Source of the DNA: Ligilactobacillus faecis
Lineage (GTDB): Bacteria > Bacillota > Bacilli > Lactobacillales > Lactobacillaceae
Direction: 5' to 3'
DNA length: 64,000 nucleotides
Assembly (NCBI RefSeq): GCF_029889745.1
Contig: NZ_CP123639.1
Location: 596,501-660,500, forward strand
Both the position numbers and the translations under genes were made by a program. The notes under the pieces were generated by a model, which saw only the letters and a program-made list of their open reading frames with translations, did no database searches and was not told the DNA's origin. Of the stretch, positions 33,481-43,208 are shown one piece after another (position 1 is the first letter of the stretch; each line of letters starts with the position of its first letter).

Positions 33481-35268
33481 TTATTGTTGTGTTTTCTTGC
33501 ATCGAATAAGATCCCACAAGATCCAACCAAGCAATAGCCCCCAACCCAGCAAAGCAACTTTTCCGCCTAAAAAGAACCAGCGTGATGGCTGATAGCTGAT
33601 CGTTAATTGGTGTTTTCCTTTGGGAACTTGGAGTGCGATCGTTTGCCGTTTGCTATTTTGATAGCTCACCTCTTGACCGTCAAGGATTACGACCGTGTGT
33701 TTATAGTGGATGATCGGTAGGTCTAACATCGTTTGTTTAGCTAGATCTAATGTATAGTCAAAACGATTAGCTTGGGTGACTGGCCTTAACGGACTGCTTT
33801 TTCCATCAACATAAGTTTCATTGCTGATGATGCTATAAACATCTTTATTAGTTCGGTAAGCTTTTTCCCAATCCATCACGATATATTCTAAAAAGTGATC
33901 TTTTTTTAGCGTCTTAGTCGGAAAATAATCGACTTCGCCTGTTTGCGCCCAATAATCAAATGGGTATTGATAATTCTTATTGTTCAAAAGCCCAGCGTAC
34001 AAGATCTTTTGTTCACCTGGAGCTAATTTTTTCAATACGGTCGCTTTATTTTTTTCAGTCGATGCTAAGCGGTCAGTCAAATTACTGATCGAACCAAAAT
34101 AACCTAACAACATCACGATCAATAAACTACAGACAGTGGCCTTTTTTCCTTTTGGTGTCAAATACCACTTTTGCCGAAGGAAAAAAGTCTCGAGCCCCCG
34201 GGCAGCTAAGATCGCAGTAAATAAAATAACATAGATCAAATAACGGTACGGCAATTGAAGCACCGTCAAAAAGGTCCCGTTAAAATATTTCCAAGGAAAT
34301 ACTGAAGTCGAGAGCAGTGTCAAGATCAACGCTGCCACATATAAAGGAAGCTCATAAGAATCTTTTTTGATCCACTTCCAGCCACTCAGTAAGACAAGTA
34401 ATAAAACTAGGCCTACACTCGAGCTTGTCGCAAGGTTACTAAACGAAGCAACGACAACTTCACCTAACGTTTGCAACATTCCTACTCCAGGATAAGTAGC
34501 TGTGATCCCTTGGCCTACATAATCGGTCAACAGTGGGATCAAGATCGGCAAGCCTAAGATCAATACAACTAGCGCACTTGCACACAAGGTCAATAAACGC
34601 GACCAAGCCAGCTTTTTTTGTTTGAATGACCCCCAAAGTAAAAGACCAACTAAGATCTCAGCCGTCAATAAAACGCTCAGCATATGACTATAAAGTAATA
34701 AAGTCATCCCAAGCGAAAGCAAATACCATTTCGAACGTTTTCCCCACATAACTTGATAAAACCCTAAGAAGACTAAAGGAATAAACGCTGTGGCCACAAA
34801 TTCTCCGATCACAAAACTAGCCGGTCCAAGATACAGGTGATACGGCGCCATAGTGTACAAAAGAGCAAACAGCAGGCTTCTTACATGAGCATTTTTTGAA
34901 AAAGACAACATGCTAAAATAGCTGATGACCATTGTCAAAAAGAGCACACCTGCGACCCAAGCATAGTACGCTTGAACTGGCGCTAAAACAAAGCGCAATA
35001 ACGCCCACGGGTAGATAAAAACAACTGGATAAAACAAAAATGATCCGACACCTGTTCCTTGAAACGTTGAAGTCGCAATATAAGTAAACAAACTACCTTC
35101 TTTTAAATTGCGATAGATCTGTTCAACACGCGAGGCGTGAAAAAGCCAGTCGACTTGTGCTGCGATCCGCCCAGTTGTAACTAACGGACTGACCATGAGT
35201 ATGGCAAGCAATAAAAAGAGTAATACGACACTGCAATTGATCATGAAATTATTTTTTTTATTCAACAT
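33481..35268 (-). CDS. YfhO-like large membrane protein (second copy)
   Basis: A 595-residue paralogue of the 25961-27673 gene. TM1, then the loop QVDWLFHASRVEQIYRNLKEGSLFTYIATSTFQGTGVGSFLFYP with the D-x-x-FH motif, followed by about 11 more membrane segments. The C-terminal outside domain (about 410-560) has NYQYPFDYWAQTGEVDYFPTK, and the final TM is followed by a basic tail. It is likely a GT-C enzyme moving a sugar from a polyprenyl carrier to a wall or teichoic polymer on the outer face; LTA is attractive since the LTA-synthase-like gene lies 35 bp upstream in the same operon (inference). Confidence 0.72.
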   Translation of the reverse strand: MLNKKNNFMINCSVVLLFLLLAILMVSPLVTTGRIAAQVDWLFHASRVEQIYRNLKEGSLFTYIATSTFQGTGVGSFLFYPVVFIYPWALLRFVLAPVQAYYAWVAGVLFLTMVISYFSMLSFSKNAHVRSLLFALLYTMAPYHLYLGPASFVIGEFVATAFIPLVFLGFYQVMWGKRSKWYLLSLGMTLLLYSHMLSVLLTAEILVGLLLWGSFKQKKLAWSRLLTLCASALVVLILGLPILIPLLTDYVGQGITATYPGVGMLQTLGEVVVASFSNLATSSSVGLVLLLVLLSGWKWIKKDSYELPLYVAALILTLLSTSVFPWKYFNGTFLTVLQLPYRYLIYVILFTAILAARGLETFFLRQKWYLTPKGKKATVCSLLIVMLLGYFGSISNLTDRLASTEKNKATVLKKLAPGEQKILYAGLLNNKNYQYPFDYWAQTGEVDYFPTKTLKKDHFLEYIVMDWEKAYRTNKDVYSIISNETYVDGKSSPLRPVTQANRFDYTLDLAKQTMLDLPIIHYKHTVVILDGQEVSYQNSKRQTIALQVPKGKHQLTISYQPSRWFFLGGKVALLGWGLLLGWILWDLIRCKKTQQ

Positions 35269-35303
35269 TTAATATCTCCCCCTCTAAGAACTCAGTAAAT
35301 CTC

Positions 35304-38285
35304 TCACTTGTCAAAATTTTCTTTTGCCAGATATTGTTTTCCAGCAGTTATATCATATTGAACTAGTTGATAATCATGCAAGATCTGCTTTTGTTCTTGG
35401 GTAAGCTCTTTTTTAGTAACTTGAGCACCTTTTTCATCGATCAATTCTAAGCTTGTATTATAACTATTACTTGTACTCTCAGAAGTGTTCATCGTAAGTG
35501 CTGGAAGTTTATTAGTCACATCAGTCAATAAAGCATAATAAGCTGAGATCTTTGCATTGGTCTGCTCAGTCGTTAACGCTGGAAAATCAGTTGGCGTAAC
35601 AAGCTGAGTCGCTTTTGTCAACTTTCTAGCGCCTAATTTCTGAGCATAAGCATTTGAATAAATAAAGTAATCCGTCTCATGTAATGTCAGCCCATACTTT
35701 TTCATATCGACTGTTGGATAAATACCTGGTAAATGATCGCCGTAAAAAACAAAGGTGATCGGTTTATCGATCAGATCGATCTGTTTGATGAACTCTTGTA
35801 CAGCTTTATCAGAGTGGGATAATCCTGTGGCGTAGTCCTTGACCATCGTCTTGACATCTGCACTTGCTGCTTCACCTTCTGGTTCAAATTTATTTGAATC
35901 ATTATAGTAGTGCTTATTATATGGATAATGATTTTGCATCGTAACTAAATTGATAAATAGCCCACTTTTAGCTTGCTTTATTTGAGCTAATGTATTCTTG
36001 TAGGCAGTCTCATCTGAAAGATACGGACTTCGATCGATCTTCTTTTGGTACTTGATCGGATACTGACTCCCAAGATACATAAAGCGATCAAACCCAAATT
36101 TTTGATAAACACTTTGTCGATTATAGTAAACGCCTATATATGGGTGGATCGCAACTGATTCTGGGAAATATTGTGTGATATTTGGAGCATAGCTTTGCCT
36201 TGAAACTAGTTGCGTATATGGCGTCGGTAAAGTTGGTGAGAAATTAGCTAAATTTAGCCCAGTTAGCGCCATATATTCCATATTTGCAGTTCCACCACCA
36301 TAACCTGAACTAAGCATATAGCCTGAAGTCGTTGCTTGTTTTAAAGAACGCACATAGGGGATCGGATCATTTGGCAAAGCGAGCCCTGGAATACGCGTTG
36401 GATCAGCAAAACTCTCACTTAAACCAAAGATCACGATTTGATCGCCTAAGTTATTTTTCCGTGTTTTATTGATCTGTTGTGCTCGTTTTGTATAGCGCCT
36501 AGCGATCTCTTGCATCGTTTTTTCAGAATAATCTGCTGGCTTAGCCATGATCTCGACATCAAGGTTGTTCACAAATTGCAAAATCGGACCATTTCTTTGT
36601 GCTCCAGCTAATTGGTTATAAAAAGTTGGTAGATTCCCAATTTTATCCATAAAGACTCTGACATATGAATTAGGATGGTTGATATAAAAAGAACTGCTAA
36701 AAAATAAAATCGGTACAAACACCCAAATCAAGCGTTTTGGCCAGCTTTTTCTACCAAATGGATATTTTCTTTCCAGATAAATACTCAAACCGACTGCTAA
36801 CGCCAAGACACACAAAGCAGTGATCACGATCCAATTTTCTACCATACTAAGTAAACTACCGAGGGCTTTGACCATCGCTAATTCAGATGGTATGATCGGC
36901 TCGGCTCGAGTCTCGATCTTTAAGCGGTTAGCAACTGTCCAAATGATCACAAATGAGCCTACCAAAATCTCTGATAGCCAATAACGATCTGTTAAAGCCC
37001 AAACAAACTTAAACAGTAGGCAGATCACAACAGTCGTTAATAAGACCTCGATCTGACGAGCCCCTAATGTATAAGCAAAAATATTATAATGAACATCGAC
37101 ATCGATCTCGATCGACCATGACGTATTCATAAATAAAAATGACAGACAAGCCAAGATGTAGGCCCCTATAAGTCCGCTCAAATAAGGCATATGACTCTGA
37201 CAAAAGTCTCTGACTTGAACTAACCGTTCTTTGAGCCATTGATCTGCTGTTTCGACAGTAAAAGGAGGTAAAGCTTTTGTGATCTTCTGTCCGATTCTTT
37301 GTACAAATGGTAAATTGATCAAAATAAAATTGATAATAAAAATACAACTTAATCCTAGCACGACCTCTAGTGTTATAAGACCGGCTACTTTCAGAGTAGC
37401 TTTCCCAACTACTTTATCATTAAATGCGATGATCATATTAGTTACATCGTTTAAGTTACTGATCACTAATACAGAAAGGACTAAATATTCTACATGGCCT
37501 CTCATTTCAAACCCCAAATACCTCTTGAGCAATAAAAATAAGCAGACCGCTAGCGCTACAGTGAGAAACGAAGCTGCAGTATAAAATCTTCCTATCGTAT
37601 TTAGATCATTATGAGCCGCCATTGAAAATGTCGGCATAATAGCGGCTAACAATAGTTGCAAAACTACGCTCACACTTAATAAGCACCAAACTTTGCCATT
37701 CGTCAATTTTAACGGTGCTATAGTCAAAGTGCTCCCAAGATAAAACAACGCTAAACTTGCCACTATTGAATCTCCACCACTAGTACCAAAGATATCTTTA
37801 TCAAAAATCATCGGTAATAAAAAAATGATCCCTAAAAAGACATATGTAAAGTAAGGCGCTTTGGCAACTATACGTTGATAAAATGGCAATAACACTAAGC
37901 CTATGATGATCCCAGTTATTATTGGATACGTATTACGTAAAATCGGTAAAAAAACACCATAGAGCAACCAGGCCGAAATATCTTTCTCTACTAAAAAATA
38001 TACCAACGCCATCAAAAGACCACAAAAAAAAGTATACAGCCAAAACTTTGCAGCTTTTGCAACTGGATTTTTACTTTGAACACTATATGCTCCTAACCCA
38101 AGCAAAAGTAGGGGTTCCCCGATCACTGTCAAACTATGGAACATATTTAATGAACTTAACTGTAATGACGGTTGCGTATAGTATGAGACTACATTTGGAG
38201 TCGTAGCCCAAAATAGATCAGCAGTTGCAAATATAAATACCCCCACGAGCATTATGATCTGACCTTTTATCGAATTATCTTTCAC
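35304..38285 (-). CDS. LTA-synthase-like sulfatase-fold protein with an extra N-terminal membrane module
   Basis: A 993-residue protein. The C-terminal half (about 365-993) is a full LtaS-like enzyme: five TM helices (~370-535), then the phosphoglycerol-transferase domain with ESFADP (Glu624), GGGTANMEY (Thr666 as likely nucleophile), NHYPY and FYGDHLPG. This domain polymerises glycerol-phosphate outside the membrane. The N-terminal ~330 residues form about ten more TM segments resembling acyltransferase-3-type modules, though the catalytic His motif is not clear. Usual LtaS is 640-700 aa. The start is GTG at 38285 with AGGCGGTG upstream. A different alditol-phosphate polymer is possible. Confidence 0.8.
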   Translation of the reverse strand: MKDNSIKGQIIMLVGVFIFATADLFWATTPNVVSYYTQPSLQLSSLNMFHSLTVIGEPLLLLGLGAYSVQSKNPVAKAAKFWLYTFFCGLLMALVYFLVEKDISAWLLYGVFLPILRNTYPIITGIIIGLVLLPFYQRIVAKAPYFTYVFLGIIFLLPMIFDKDIFGTSGGDSIVASLALFYLGSTLTIAPLKLTNGKVWCLLSVSVVLQLLLAAIMPTFSMAAHNDLNTIGRFYTAASFLTVALAVCLFLLLKRYLGFEMRGHVEYLVLSVLVISNLNDVTNMIIAFNDKVVGKATLKVAGLITLEVVLGLSCIFIINFILINLPFVQRIGQKITKALPPFTVETADQWLKERLVQVRDFCQSHMPYLSGLIGAYILACLSFLFMNTSWSIEIDVDVHYNIFAYTLGARQIEVLLTTVVICLLFKFVWALTDRYWLSEILVGSFVIIWTVANRLKIETRAEPIIPSELAMVKALGSLLSMVENWIVITALCVLALAVGLSIYLERKYPFGRKSWPKRLIWVFVPILFFSSSFYINHPNSYVRVFMDKIGNLPTFYNQLAGAQRNGPILQFVNNLDVEIMAKPADYSEKTMQEIARRYTKRAQQINKTRKNNLGDQIVIFGLSESFADPTRIPGLALPNDPIPYVRSLKQATTSGYMLSSGYGGGTANMEYMALTGLNLANFSPTLPTPYTQLVSRQSYAPNITQYFPESVAIHPYIGVYYNRQSVYQKFGFDRFMYLGSQYPIKYQKKIDRSPYLSDETAYKNTLAQIKQAKSGLFINLVTMQNHYPYNKHYYNDSNKFEPEGEAASADVKTMVKDYATGLSHSDKAVQEFIKQIDLIDKPITFVFYGDHLPGIYPTVDMKKYGLTLHETDYFIYSNAYAQKLGARKLTKATQLVTPTDFPALTTEQTNAKISAYYALLTDVTNKLPALTMNTSESTSNSYNTSLELIDEKGAQVTKKELTQEQKQILHDYQLVQYDITAGKQYLAKENFDK

Positions 38286-38403
38286 TTTTTCACCGCCTGA
38301 ATTCTTAAATTAGATACAAAGTTTATGATACACTACATCAGTTCTGATATTCAATGCTGACTAATTGCTTCAGCTGGATCTCCCACTAGTTTAATAGCAC
38401 TAA

Positions 38404-38437
38404 ACAAAAAAACACTAGGAGATCCTAGTGCTTTTTT
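38404..38437. terminator. Terminator of the fructosyltransferase gene
   Basis: CACTAGGA (38413-38420) and TCCTAGTG (38423-38430) form an 8-bp stem with a 2-nt loop, flanked by A7 and T6, so it can act in both directions. Confidence 0.9.
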
Positions 38438-38491
38438 AGTAGCGTAAATATCAGATTTTACTTTGGACTAAGTTTTCCCAGTCCTAAAAAT

Positions 38492-40951
38492 TTAGTTTGA
38501 ACGCCGCTTTTTAGTTGATCTTAAGCCTAATCCCATCAAGACCGCACTCATGCCAGCTGCAAGCATAGCTAAACTACCACCTTTTTCTTCATTCAATTGT
38601 GGTAATTCAGTTTGTGTATCTTTAGCAACATGCGAAGTTGGTTCAGTTGGAACAACGTACTTATCAGGTACAACTGGTGTTTCTGGCGTTGTTGGTACTT
38701 CTGGCACACTTGGTGTCTCTGGAGTCGTTGGTACTTCCGGATTACTTGGTGTCTCTGGAGTCGTTGGTACTTCCGGATCACTTGGTGTTTCTGGTGTTGT
38801 TGGCACTTCTGGTACACTTGGATTTGTTGGTTCAGTTGGTTTTGCTGGCGTATGTGGTTTTAAGCCATAACCGATCAGATCCCAATCAACTGGCTTTTCA
38901 CGTTCGCCTGGTAAAGCAGCAGTTTCAAGGGTTCCCATCATTTCAGGATTTTCACTACTATCATCCCAGATCCAATCACCTTGGTTAGTCATTTTAGCTA
39001 ATACTTGAGTCGTCCCATCCGGGTTAATTTGAACTAAAAAGCTTGGTGACCAAGTAGAGTTCTTACCTTCACCTGCTACTTCACCACGATTCGTCATATA
39101 TGCTGTAACTAAGACACGGTCACTATATCCCTCGACTGGAACGGCATAGTATGAATAAGTCGCAGTTCTCCAGTTAGCAGGAACTGAGGCAGTCAACACT
39201 ACTCCAGAACTATTCAACGGACGATAGCCACTCTTCAAATTATCTGAAACATAACCCAGCATAATAACGTTATCACCAACCGTTTGGTTAGCCTTTGTGA
39301 TTAAATCAGTATCTACACCTCTAGTCAACCGACTAGCTGCAAATAAGTAATATTTATCTCCAAGTTTTACAACATTAGGACGTTCGATCTCATCGCTTAC
39401 CATTGGAGCAGTTACCAAAGGATCAAAAATAGTTTCCACTTCTGGACGTTTTTGATCATTAGTTAATTTCAAAATTCCAATAGCTGCATTAGCCCACTTA
39501 GCACGTGACTTTTTATCAGCATTACTTAAAATATTAAAGAAACTATTTGTATTAAAAGCTGCATCGCCACCATAGTTAGACCATTTATAGATCTGGTGCT
39601 CACCCTGATAGTCTTGCATTCCTGTATTAGCTTCAAAAACTAAGTAGCGATCACCATTTTCATCTTCTACAACATGAGAATCACGCAAAGTAAAGTCATC
39701 ATCAAAAGTTTTATGATTTGCCCATTGATCATAAGTTTGGTAGTGATAGCCATCACCAGAAAAGATCACACGATCATTTTCAACTTTAGCAATCGAAACT
39801 TCATTATTATTGTGATCTAAGTAGATTGTTGCAGTCGCTACACGTTGATCATTGTGGCGCCCATTTCCGGTATTATTCTTAGTATAAAATAATTGGATGG
39901 AATTGTCTTTGTTTACAATAGCTGAACCAGACCATTCTTGAATATCTGGTGTTTCGTTATACCCAAAGATCGAACCTGCATTCTTCCAATGTGAGAAATC
40001 ATTATCTCCATATTTATTATAGAGTAAGTAAAGATGGTTATCTTCATATCCTGGACGTCCCATCATTGCGATCACAAGTTGATATCCGTTCCAATTTGAA
40101 ACATATCCTGTTTGTGCATCTTGAACAGGCCAAGAATCCCAAATATCTAAGTCGGCATATTCACCTGTCTCTGCATCACGTGTGTATGCAGCTGGCATAT
40201 TTTTGATTTGTGAGGCATTAAAATATGGAATAGCATAACGTGAATCTTGATTGATCAAAGCATTTGCAATGTCTTCAAAGTTTTTGTAAGTCATTTTCGT
40301 TCCATTTGAATCATCTACAATAACTTTATTTAAAGCATTGATTTGTTCATCAGTTAAATCATTAGTATTTAACTTAGCTTCATCTGCAATTTTTTGAGCT
40401 GTCTCATTTAATGTTGGACGAGTACTTTCATTTTTTACTGTCGCTTCAATTTTTGTAACTGCAGACGTTGTCTTATCGCTATTTTGTGTAGCTAACTTAG
40501 CTGTTGTTGAAATCTTGGTCTCACTAGCTGTCGTAACTTCGTTGTTTACTGATGTCGCGTCTTTTGAATTTTCCACGCCAACAGTTGTATCAACTTTTTC
40601 TGTTTGTTCTGGTACTGATGCTTGTACTGAGCTAGCTAACTGAGCTTCATCCTTACTCGTATCCGTTACGTTAGAAGATGTAGTTTCTTGTGCTTCAGAT
40701 ATGTTTTTTTCAGCACCTGACTGAATATCACTATCGTTTGTCACCTCTTTTTGATCAGCTTGTGTAGTTAACTCCACCTCATCACTTTGTGTTTTTGCGA
40801 CACTCATTTCAACTTGAGGTGTATCTTTTGCTGTTACTGTATCATTTTGATCGGCAGATACTGCATTGGTCCCAGCTAATAGTGAAGAGGCTACAACAGT
40901 TGCTACGACCCAATGCTTACCAGACTTATACATTTTCTTACGTTCGATCAC
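38492..40951 (-). CDS. Surface GH68 fructosyltransferase (levansucrase/inulosucrase)
   Basis: An 819-residue secreted enzyme that makes fructan from sucrose. Parts in order: KxYKxGKxW-type signal (MYKSGKHW), Ser/Thr/Glu-rich stalk (~35-180), GH68 domain (~190-690), Pro-rich wall domain with four 12-residue repeats, a sorting-like tail with TM and RSTKKRRSN. Catalytic residues: nucleophile Asp272 in DIWDSWP, stabiliser Asp424 in LRDSH (RDP in many relatives), acid/base Glu523 in EIERPNVV. The sorting motif reads LPQLN, not LPxTG. GTG at 40951 is chosen, with GAAGGAG 5 nt upstream. It is monocistronic. Confidence 0.93.
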   Translation of the reverse strand: MIERKKMYKSGKHWVVATVVASSLLAGTNAVSADQNDTVTAKDTPQVEMSVAKTQSDEVELTTQADQKEVTNDSDIQSGAEKNISEAQETTSSNVTDTSKDEAQLASSVQASVPEQTEKVDTTVGVENSKDATSVNNEVTTASETKISTTAKLATQNSDKTTSAVTKIEATVKNESTRPTLNETAQKIADEAKLNTNDLTDEQINALNKVIVDDSNGTKMTYKNFEDIANALINQDSRYAIPYFNASQIKNMPAAYTRDAETGEYADLDIWDSWPVQDAQTGYVSNWNGYQLVIAMMGRPGYEDNHLYLLYNKYGDNDFSHWKNAGSIFGYNETPDIQEWSGSAIVNKDNSIQLFYTKNNTGNGRHNDQRVATATIYLDHNNNEVSIAKVENDRVIFSGDGYHYQTYDQWANHKTFDDDFTLRDSHVVEDENGDRYLVFEANTGMQDYQGEHQIYKWSNYGGDAAFNTNSFFNILSNADKKSRAKWANAAIGILKLTNDQKRPEVETIFDPLVTAPMVSDEIERPNVVKLGDKYYLFAASRLTRGVDTDLITKANQTVGDNVIMLGYVSDNLKSGYRPLNSSGVVLTASVPANWRTATYSYYAVPVEGYSDRVLVTAYMTNRGEVAGEGKNSTWSPSFLVQINPDGTTQVLAKMTNQGDWIWDDSSENPEMMGTLETAALPGEREKPVDWDLIGYGLKPHTPAKPTEPTNPSVPEVPTTPETPSDPEVPTTPETPSNPEVPTTPETPSVPEVPTTPETPVVPDKYVVPTEPTSHVAKDTQTELPQLNEEKGGSLAMLAAGMSAVLMGLGLRSTKKRRSN
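38666..38818 (-). repeat. 36-bp tandem repeats encoding the Pro-rich wall domain
   Basis: Four copies of a 12-residue unit ([12 protein letters not shown]) within the fructosyltransferase gene. Copies differ by a few bases, mainly in the codon for the last residue (D, N, V). The number is likely to vary between strains. Confidence 0.85.
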
Positions 40952-40985
40952 AAGTACTCCTTCTTTCATTATAGTTATTCATTCA

Positions 40986-41007
40986 ATATGTTAATCGTTT
41001 AACATAT
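40986..41007 (-). promoter_or_regulatory. Palindrome upstream of the fructosyltransferase gene
   Basis: ATATGTTAA (40986-40994) and TTAACATAT (40999-41007) form a perfect 9-4-9 inverted repeat 35 bp before the start. A TATAAT lies at 40977-40972 on minus, so the palindrome overlaps the -35 area. Probable operator; the regulator is unknown. Confidence 0.55.
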
Positions 41008-41121
41008 ATATCATCGGTGCTATGTTACTATAATTTTTTAATTTTTTCAAATTATTTTTTACGTTTTATGTAATTAAATACGAAAAAAGTTCAAAGTTAC
41101 TTTTAATAAGCTTTTTAGCAC

Positions 41122-41218
41122 AAAAAAGGTAGTCGAACTTTCTAAAACTTTCGACTACCTTTTTTCATTTCTACTTTATAAAGAAAAGAGTTAGTTAAAC
41201 AGATCAACTAACTCTTCT
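41122..41218 (-). terminator. Two tandem terminators after fruA
   Basis: Next to the fruA stop, AAGAGTTAGTT and AACTAACTCTT (about 41186-41217) pair. Further on, AAAAAAGGTAGTCGAA (41122-41137) pairs with TTCGACTACCTTTTTT (41150-41165), a 16-bp stem with T6. The second is the stronger. Confidence 0.85.
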
Positions 41219-41225
41219 TACTTTA

Positions 41226-43187
41226 TTATTTACGTTCTTTTTTCCAAAGACCTAAGATCACACCAGCGATGATCGAACCGATCACAACTGCCCCGATGTA
41301 ACCTAATGGATTCGTAGCTAATGGTGTTACCCAGAAACCGCCGTGTGGGGCTGGCACAGACACATGCCAAAGCCCAACAAGAGCTCCCCCGATCGCAGAA
41401 CCGATCACACATGATGGGATCACGCGACCTGGATCTGCACTAGCAAATGGGATCGCACCTTCTGTGATAAAGGAGAAACCTAAGACCCAGTTGGAGACCC
41501 CAGCACGACGTTCTTCTTCAGGGAATTTATTTGGGAAGAAAGTCGTTGCGATCGCTGTTGCAAATGGAGGAATCATCCCGCCGACCATCACGGCTGCCAT
41601 CAAACCAGCAGCTGCAACAGATTTAGGATCGTTAGCAAAAGCCCCAGAAGCAAAGACATAAGCAGCTTTGTTGAATGGGCCTCCCATGTCGACGGCCATC
41701 ATCCCAGCTAAAACAAGGCTCAAGACAACAGTATTTCCTGTTCCTAAATGATTCAAGAAGTTCGTGATCCAAATGTTGACTGTTGAAAAGATCGGATTGA
41801 TGATGTAATACATGATCAACGCAATGAACAACAAGCCTAAGATCGGGTAGATCAACATTGGCTTCATACCTTCAACTGAACGTGGTAAGTTAGCACAAAG
41901 CTTCTTTAAGCCAACCATCAAGTAACCAGCGATAAAACCAGCAGCGATCCCACCTAAGAAACCAGCAGCCGATTTAGCATCTGACATTACGTTTGCTGTA
42001 TAAGCTCCGCCAAATGACCCAGAGTAAACTGTCGCCATGAAACCACCGACAAAACCAGGCATCAAGGCTGGACGATCACCGATCGCTTCAGCGATATAAG
42101 CGGCTAAAACAGGGACCATGAAGGCAAAAGCCATGTTCCCAGCGTTATTTAAGAAGATAAAAGCTGGTGATTTAGCGCCTCCCATATATTGCTCAACGAT
42201 AAAGGAGATCGCCATCAAGATCCCACCACCAATAACAAATGGTAGCATGTGAGAGATCCCGTTCATCAATTGTTTATAGATATTGCCCCAAACTGAACCG
42301 TTCGAGCTTTCTTCTTCGTCTGCTGTAGCATCAGAAGCACTAGCGTGATAGACCGGTGCCTTATCTTCTAACACTTCATTGATCAATTTTTCTGGTTCTT
42401 TGATCGCGTCTGTTACCGGACGGTTGACTAATTCTTTACCGTCAAAACGAGCCATCTCGACTTTTTTGTCAGCTGCCACGATAACACCTTTAGCTCGTTT
42501 GATCTCTTCTGGTGTCAAACGGTGCTTGATCCCTTCAGAACCATTCGTTTCGACTTTAATGTCGACGCCCATTTCTTTGGCTTTTTTCTTCAAGTTTTCT
42601 TCGGCCATATATGTGTGCGCGATCCCATTAGGACAAGCTGTTACGGCAACGATATATGGCTTAGAATCATCGACTGGTGCATTTTGAGCTGCTTTTTCTT
42701 GTTCTTCTTGAGCTTTATTTTCAGCTTCTTTTTTAGCCACAGCTTTAGCAAAAATATCTTGTACTTTTTGTGGCGTATCAGCTGCTTTCAAAGCACTAAC
42801 AACTGCTGGATCAAGTAAAACTTGTGACAAAGCAGCTAAAGCTTTTAAGTGCGTGTTGTCGCCACCTTCTGGGGCAGCGATCATAAAGAACAAGTGCGCT
42901 GGTTGCCCGTCCATCGATTGATAATCGACACCTTTGACACTGCGCGCAAACATCACAGCTGGTTTTTTGACAGCTTCATCATGTGCATGTGGGATCGCGA
43001 TCCCATCGCCCATACCAGTTGAGCCTTCAGCTTCACGCTTTAAAATATCTTTTTTGTAAACTTCTTCGTTATCGATGATGCCATGTTCGTAAAGATTATG
43101 CACCATTTCATCGATAACTTCTGCTTTTGTCGTGGCATCAAGATCCATGATCATGATATCTGTCATCAACAAATCGCGAATATCCAT
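41226..43187 (-). CDS. fruA: Fructose PTS transporter, IIABC fusion
   Basis: A 653-residue protein that imports fructose as fructose-1-phosphate. IIA domain at about 1-150 with the phospho-His in GIAIPHAHDEAV; IIB at ~175-275 with the phospho-Cys in VTACPNGIAHTYMAEENLKKKA; IIC membrane domain from ~305 with eight or nine helices, including PFVIGGGILMAISF and VDMGGPFNKAAYVF. Order A-B-C is usual for Firmicutes FruA. The ATG at 43187 has AAGGAAG upstream. It is the last gene of fruRKA; the surface fructosyltransferase is the next gene downstream. Confidence 0.96.
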   Translation of the reverse strand: MDIRDLLMTDIMIMDLDATTKAEVIDEMVHNLYEHGIIDNEEVYKKDILKREAEGSTGMGDGIAIPHAHDEAVKKPAVMFARSVKGVDYQSMDGQPAHLFFMIAAPEGGDNTHLKALAALSQVLLDPAVVSALKAADTPQKVQDIFAKAVAKKEAENKAQEEQEKAAQNAPVDDSKPYIVAVTACPNGIAHTYMAEENLKKKAKEMGVDIKVETNGSEGIKHRLTPEEIKRAKGVIVAADKKVEMARFDGKELVNRPVTDAIKEPEKLINEVLEDKAPVYHASASDATADEEESSNGSVWGNIYKQLMNGISHMLPFVIGGGILMAISFIVEQYMGGAKSPAFIFLNNAGNMAFAFMVPVLAAYIAEAIGDRPALMPGFVGGFMATVYSGSFGGAYTANVMSDAKSAAGFLGGIAAGFIAGYLMVGLKKLCANLPRSVEGMKPMLIYPILGLLFIALIMYYIINPIFSTVNIWITNFLNHLGTGNTVVLSLVLAGMMAVDMGGPFNKAAYVFASGAFANDPKSVAAAGLMAAVMVGGMIPPFATAIATTFFPNKFPEEERRAGVSNWVLGFSFITEGAIPFASADPGRVIPSCVIGSAIGGALVGLWHVSVPAPHGGFWVTPLATNPLGYIGAVVIGSIIAGVILGLWKKERK

Positions 43188-43208
43188 TCTTTGCACTTCC
43201 TTTTTGTT

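Noticed and set aside
38666-38818. Repeat array as a CRISPR
   Set aside because: Units abut without spacers and encode a Pro-rich protein segment.
38593-38988. Several Cys/Trp- or Leu-rich frames across the Pro-rich repeats
   Set aside because: Produced by the 36-bp repeats in other frames; no start signals.
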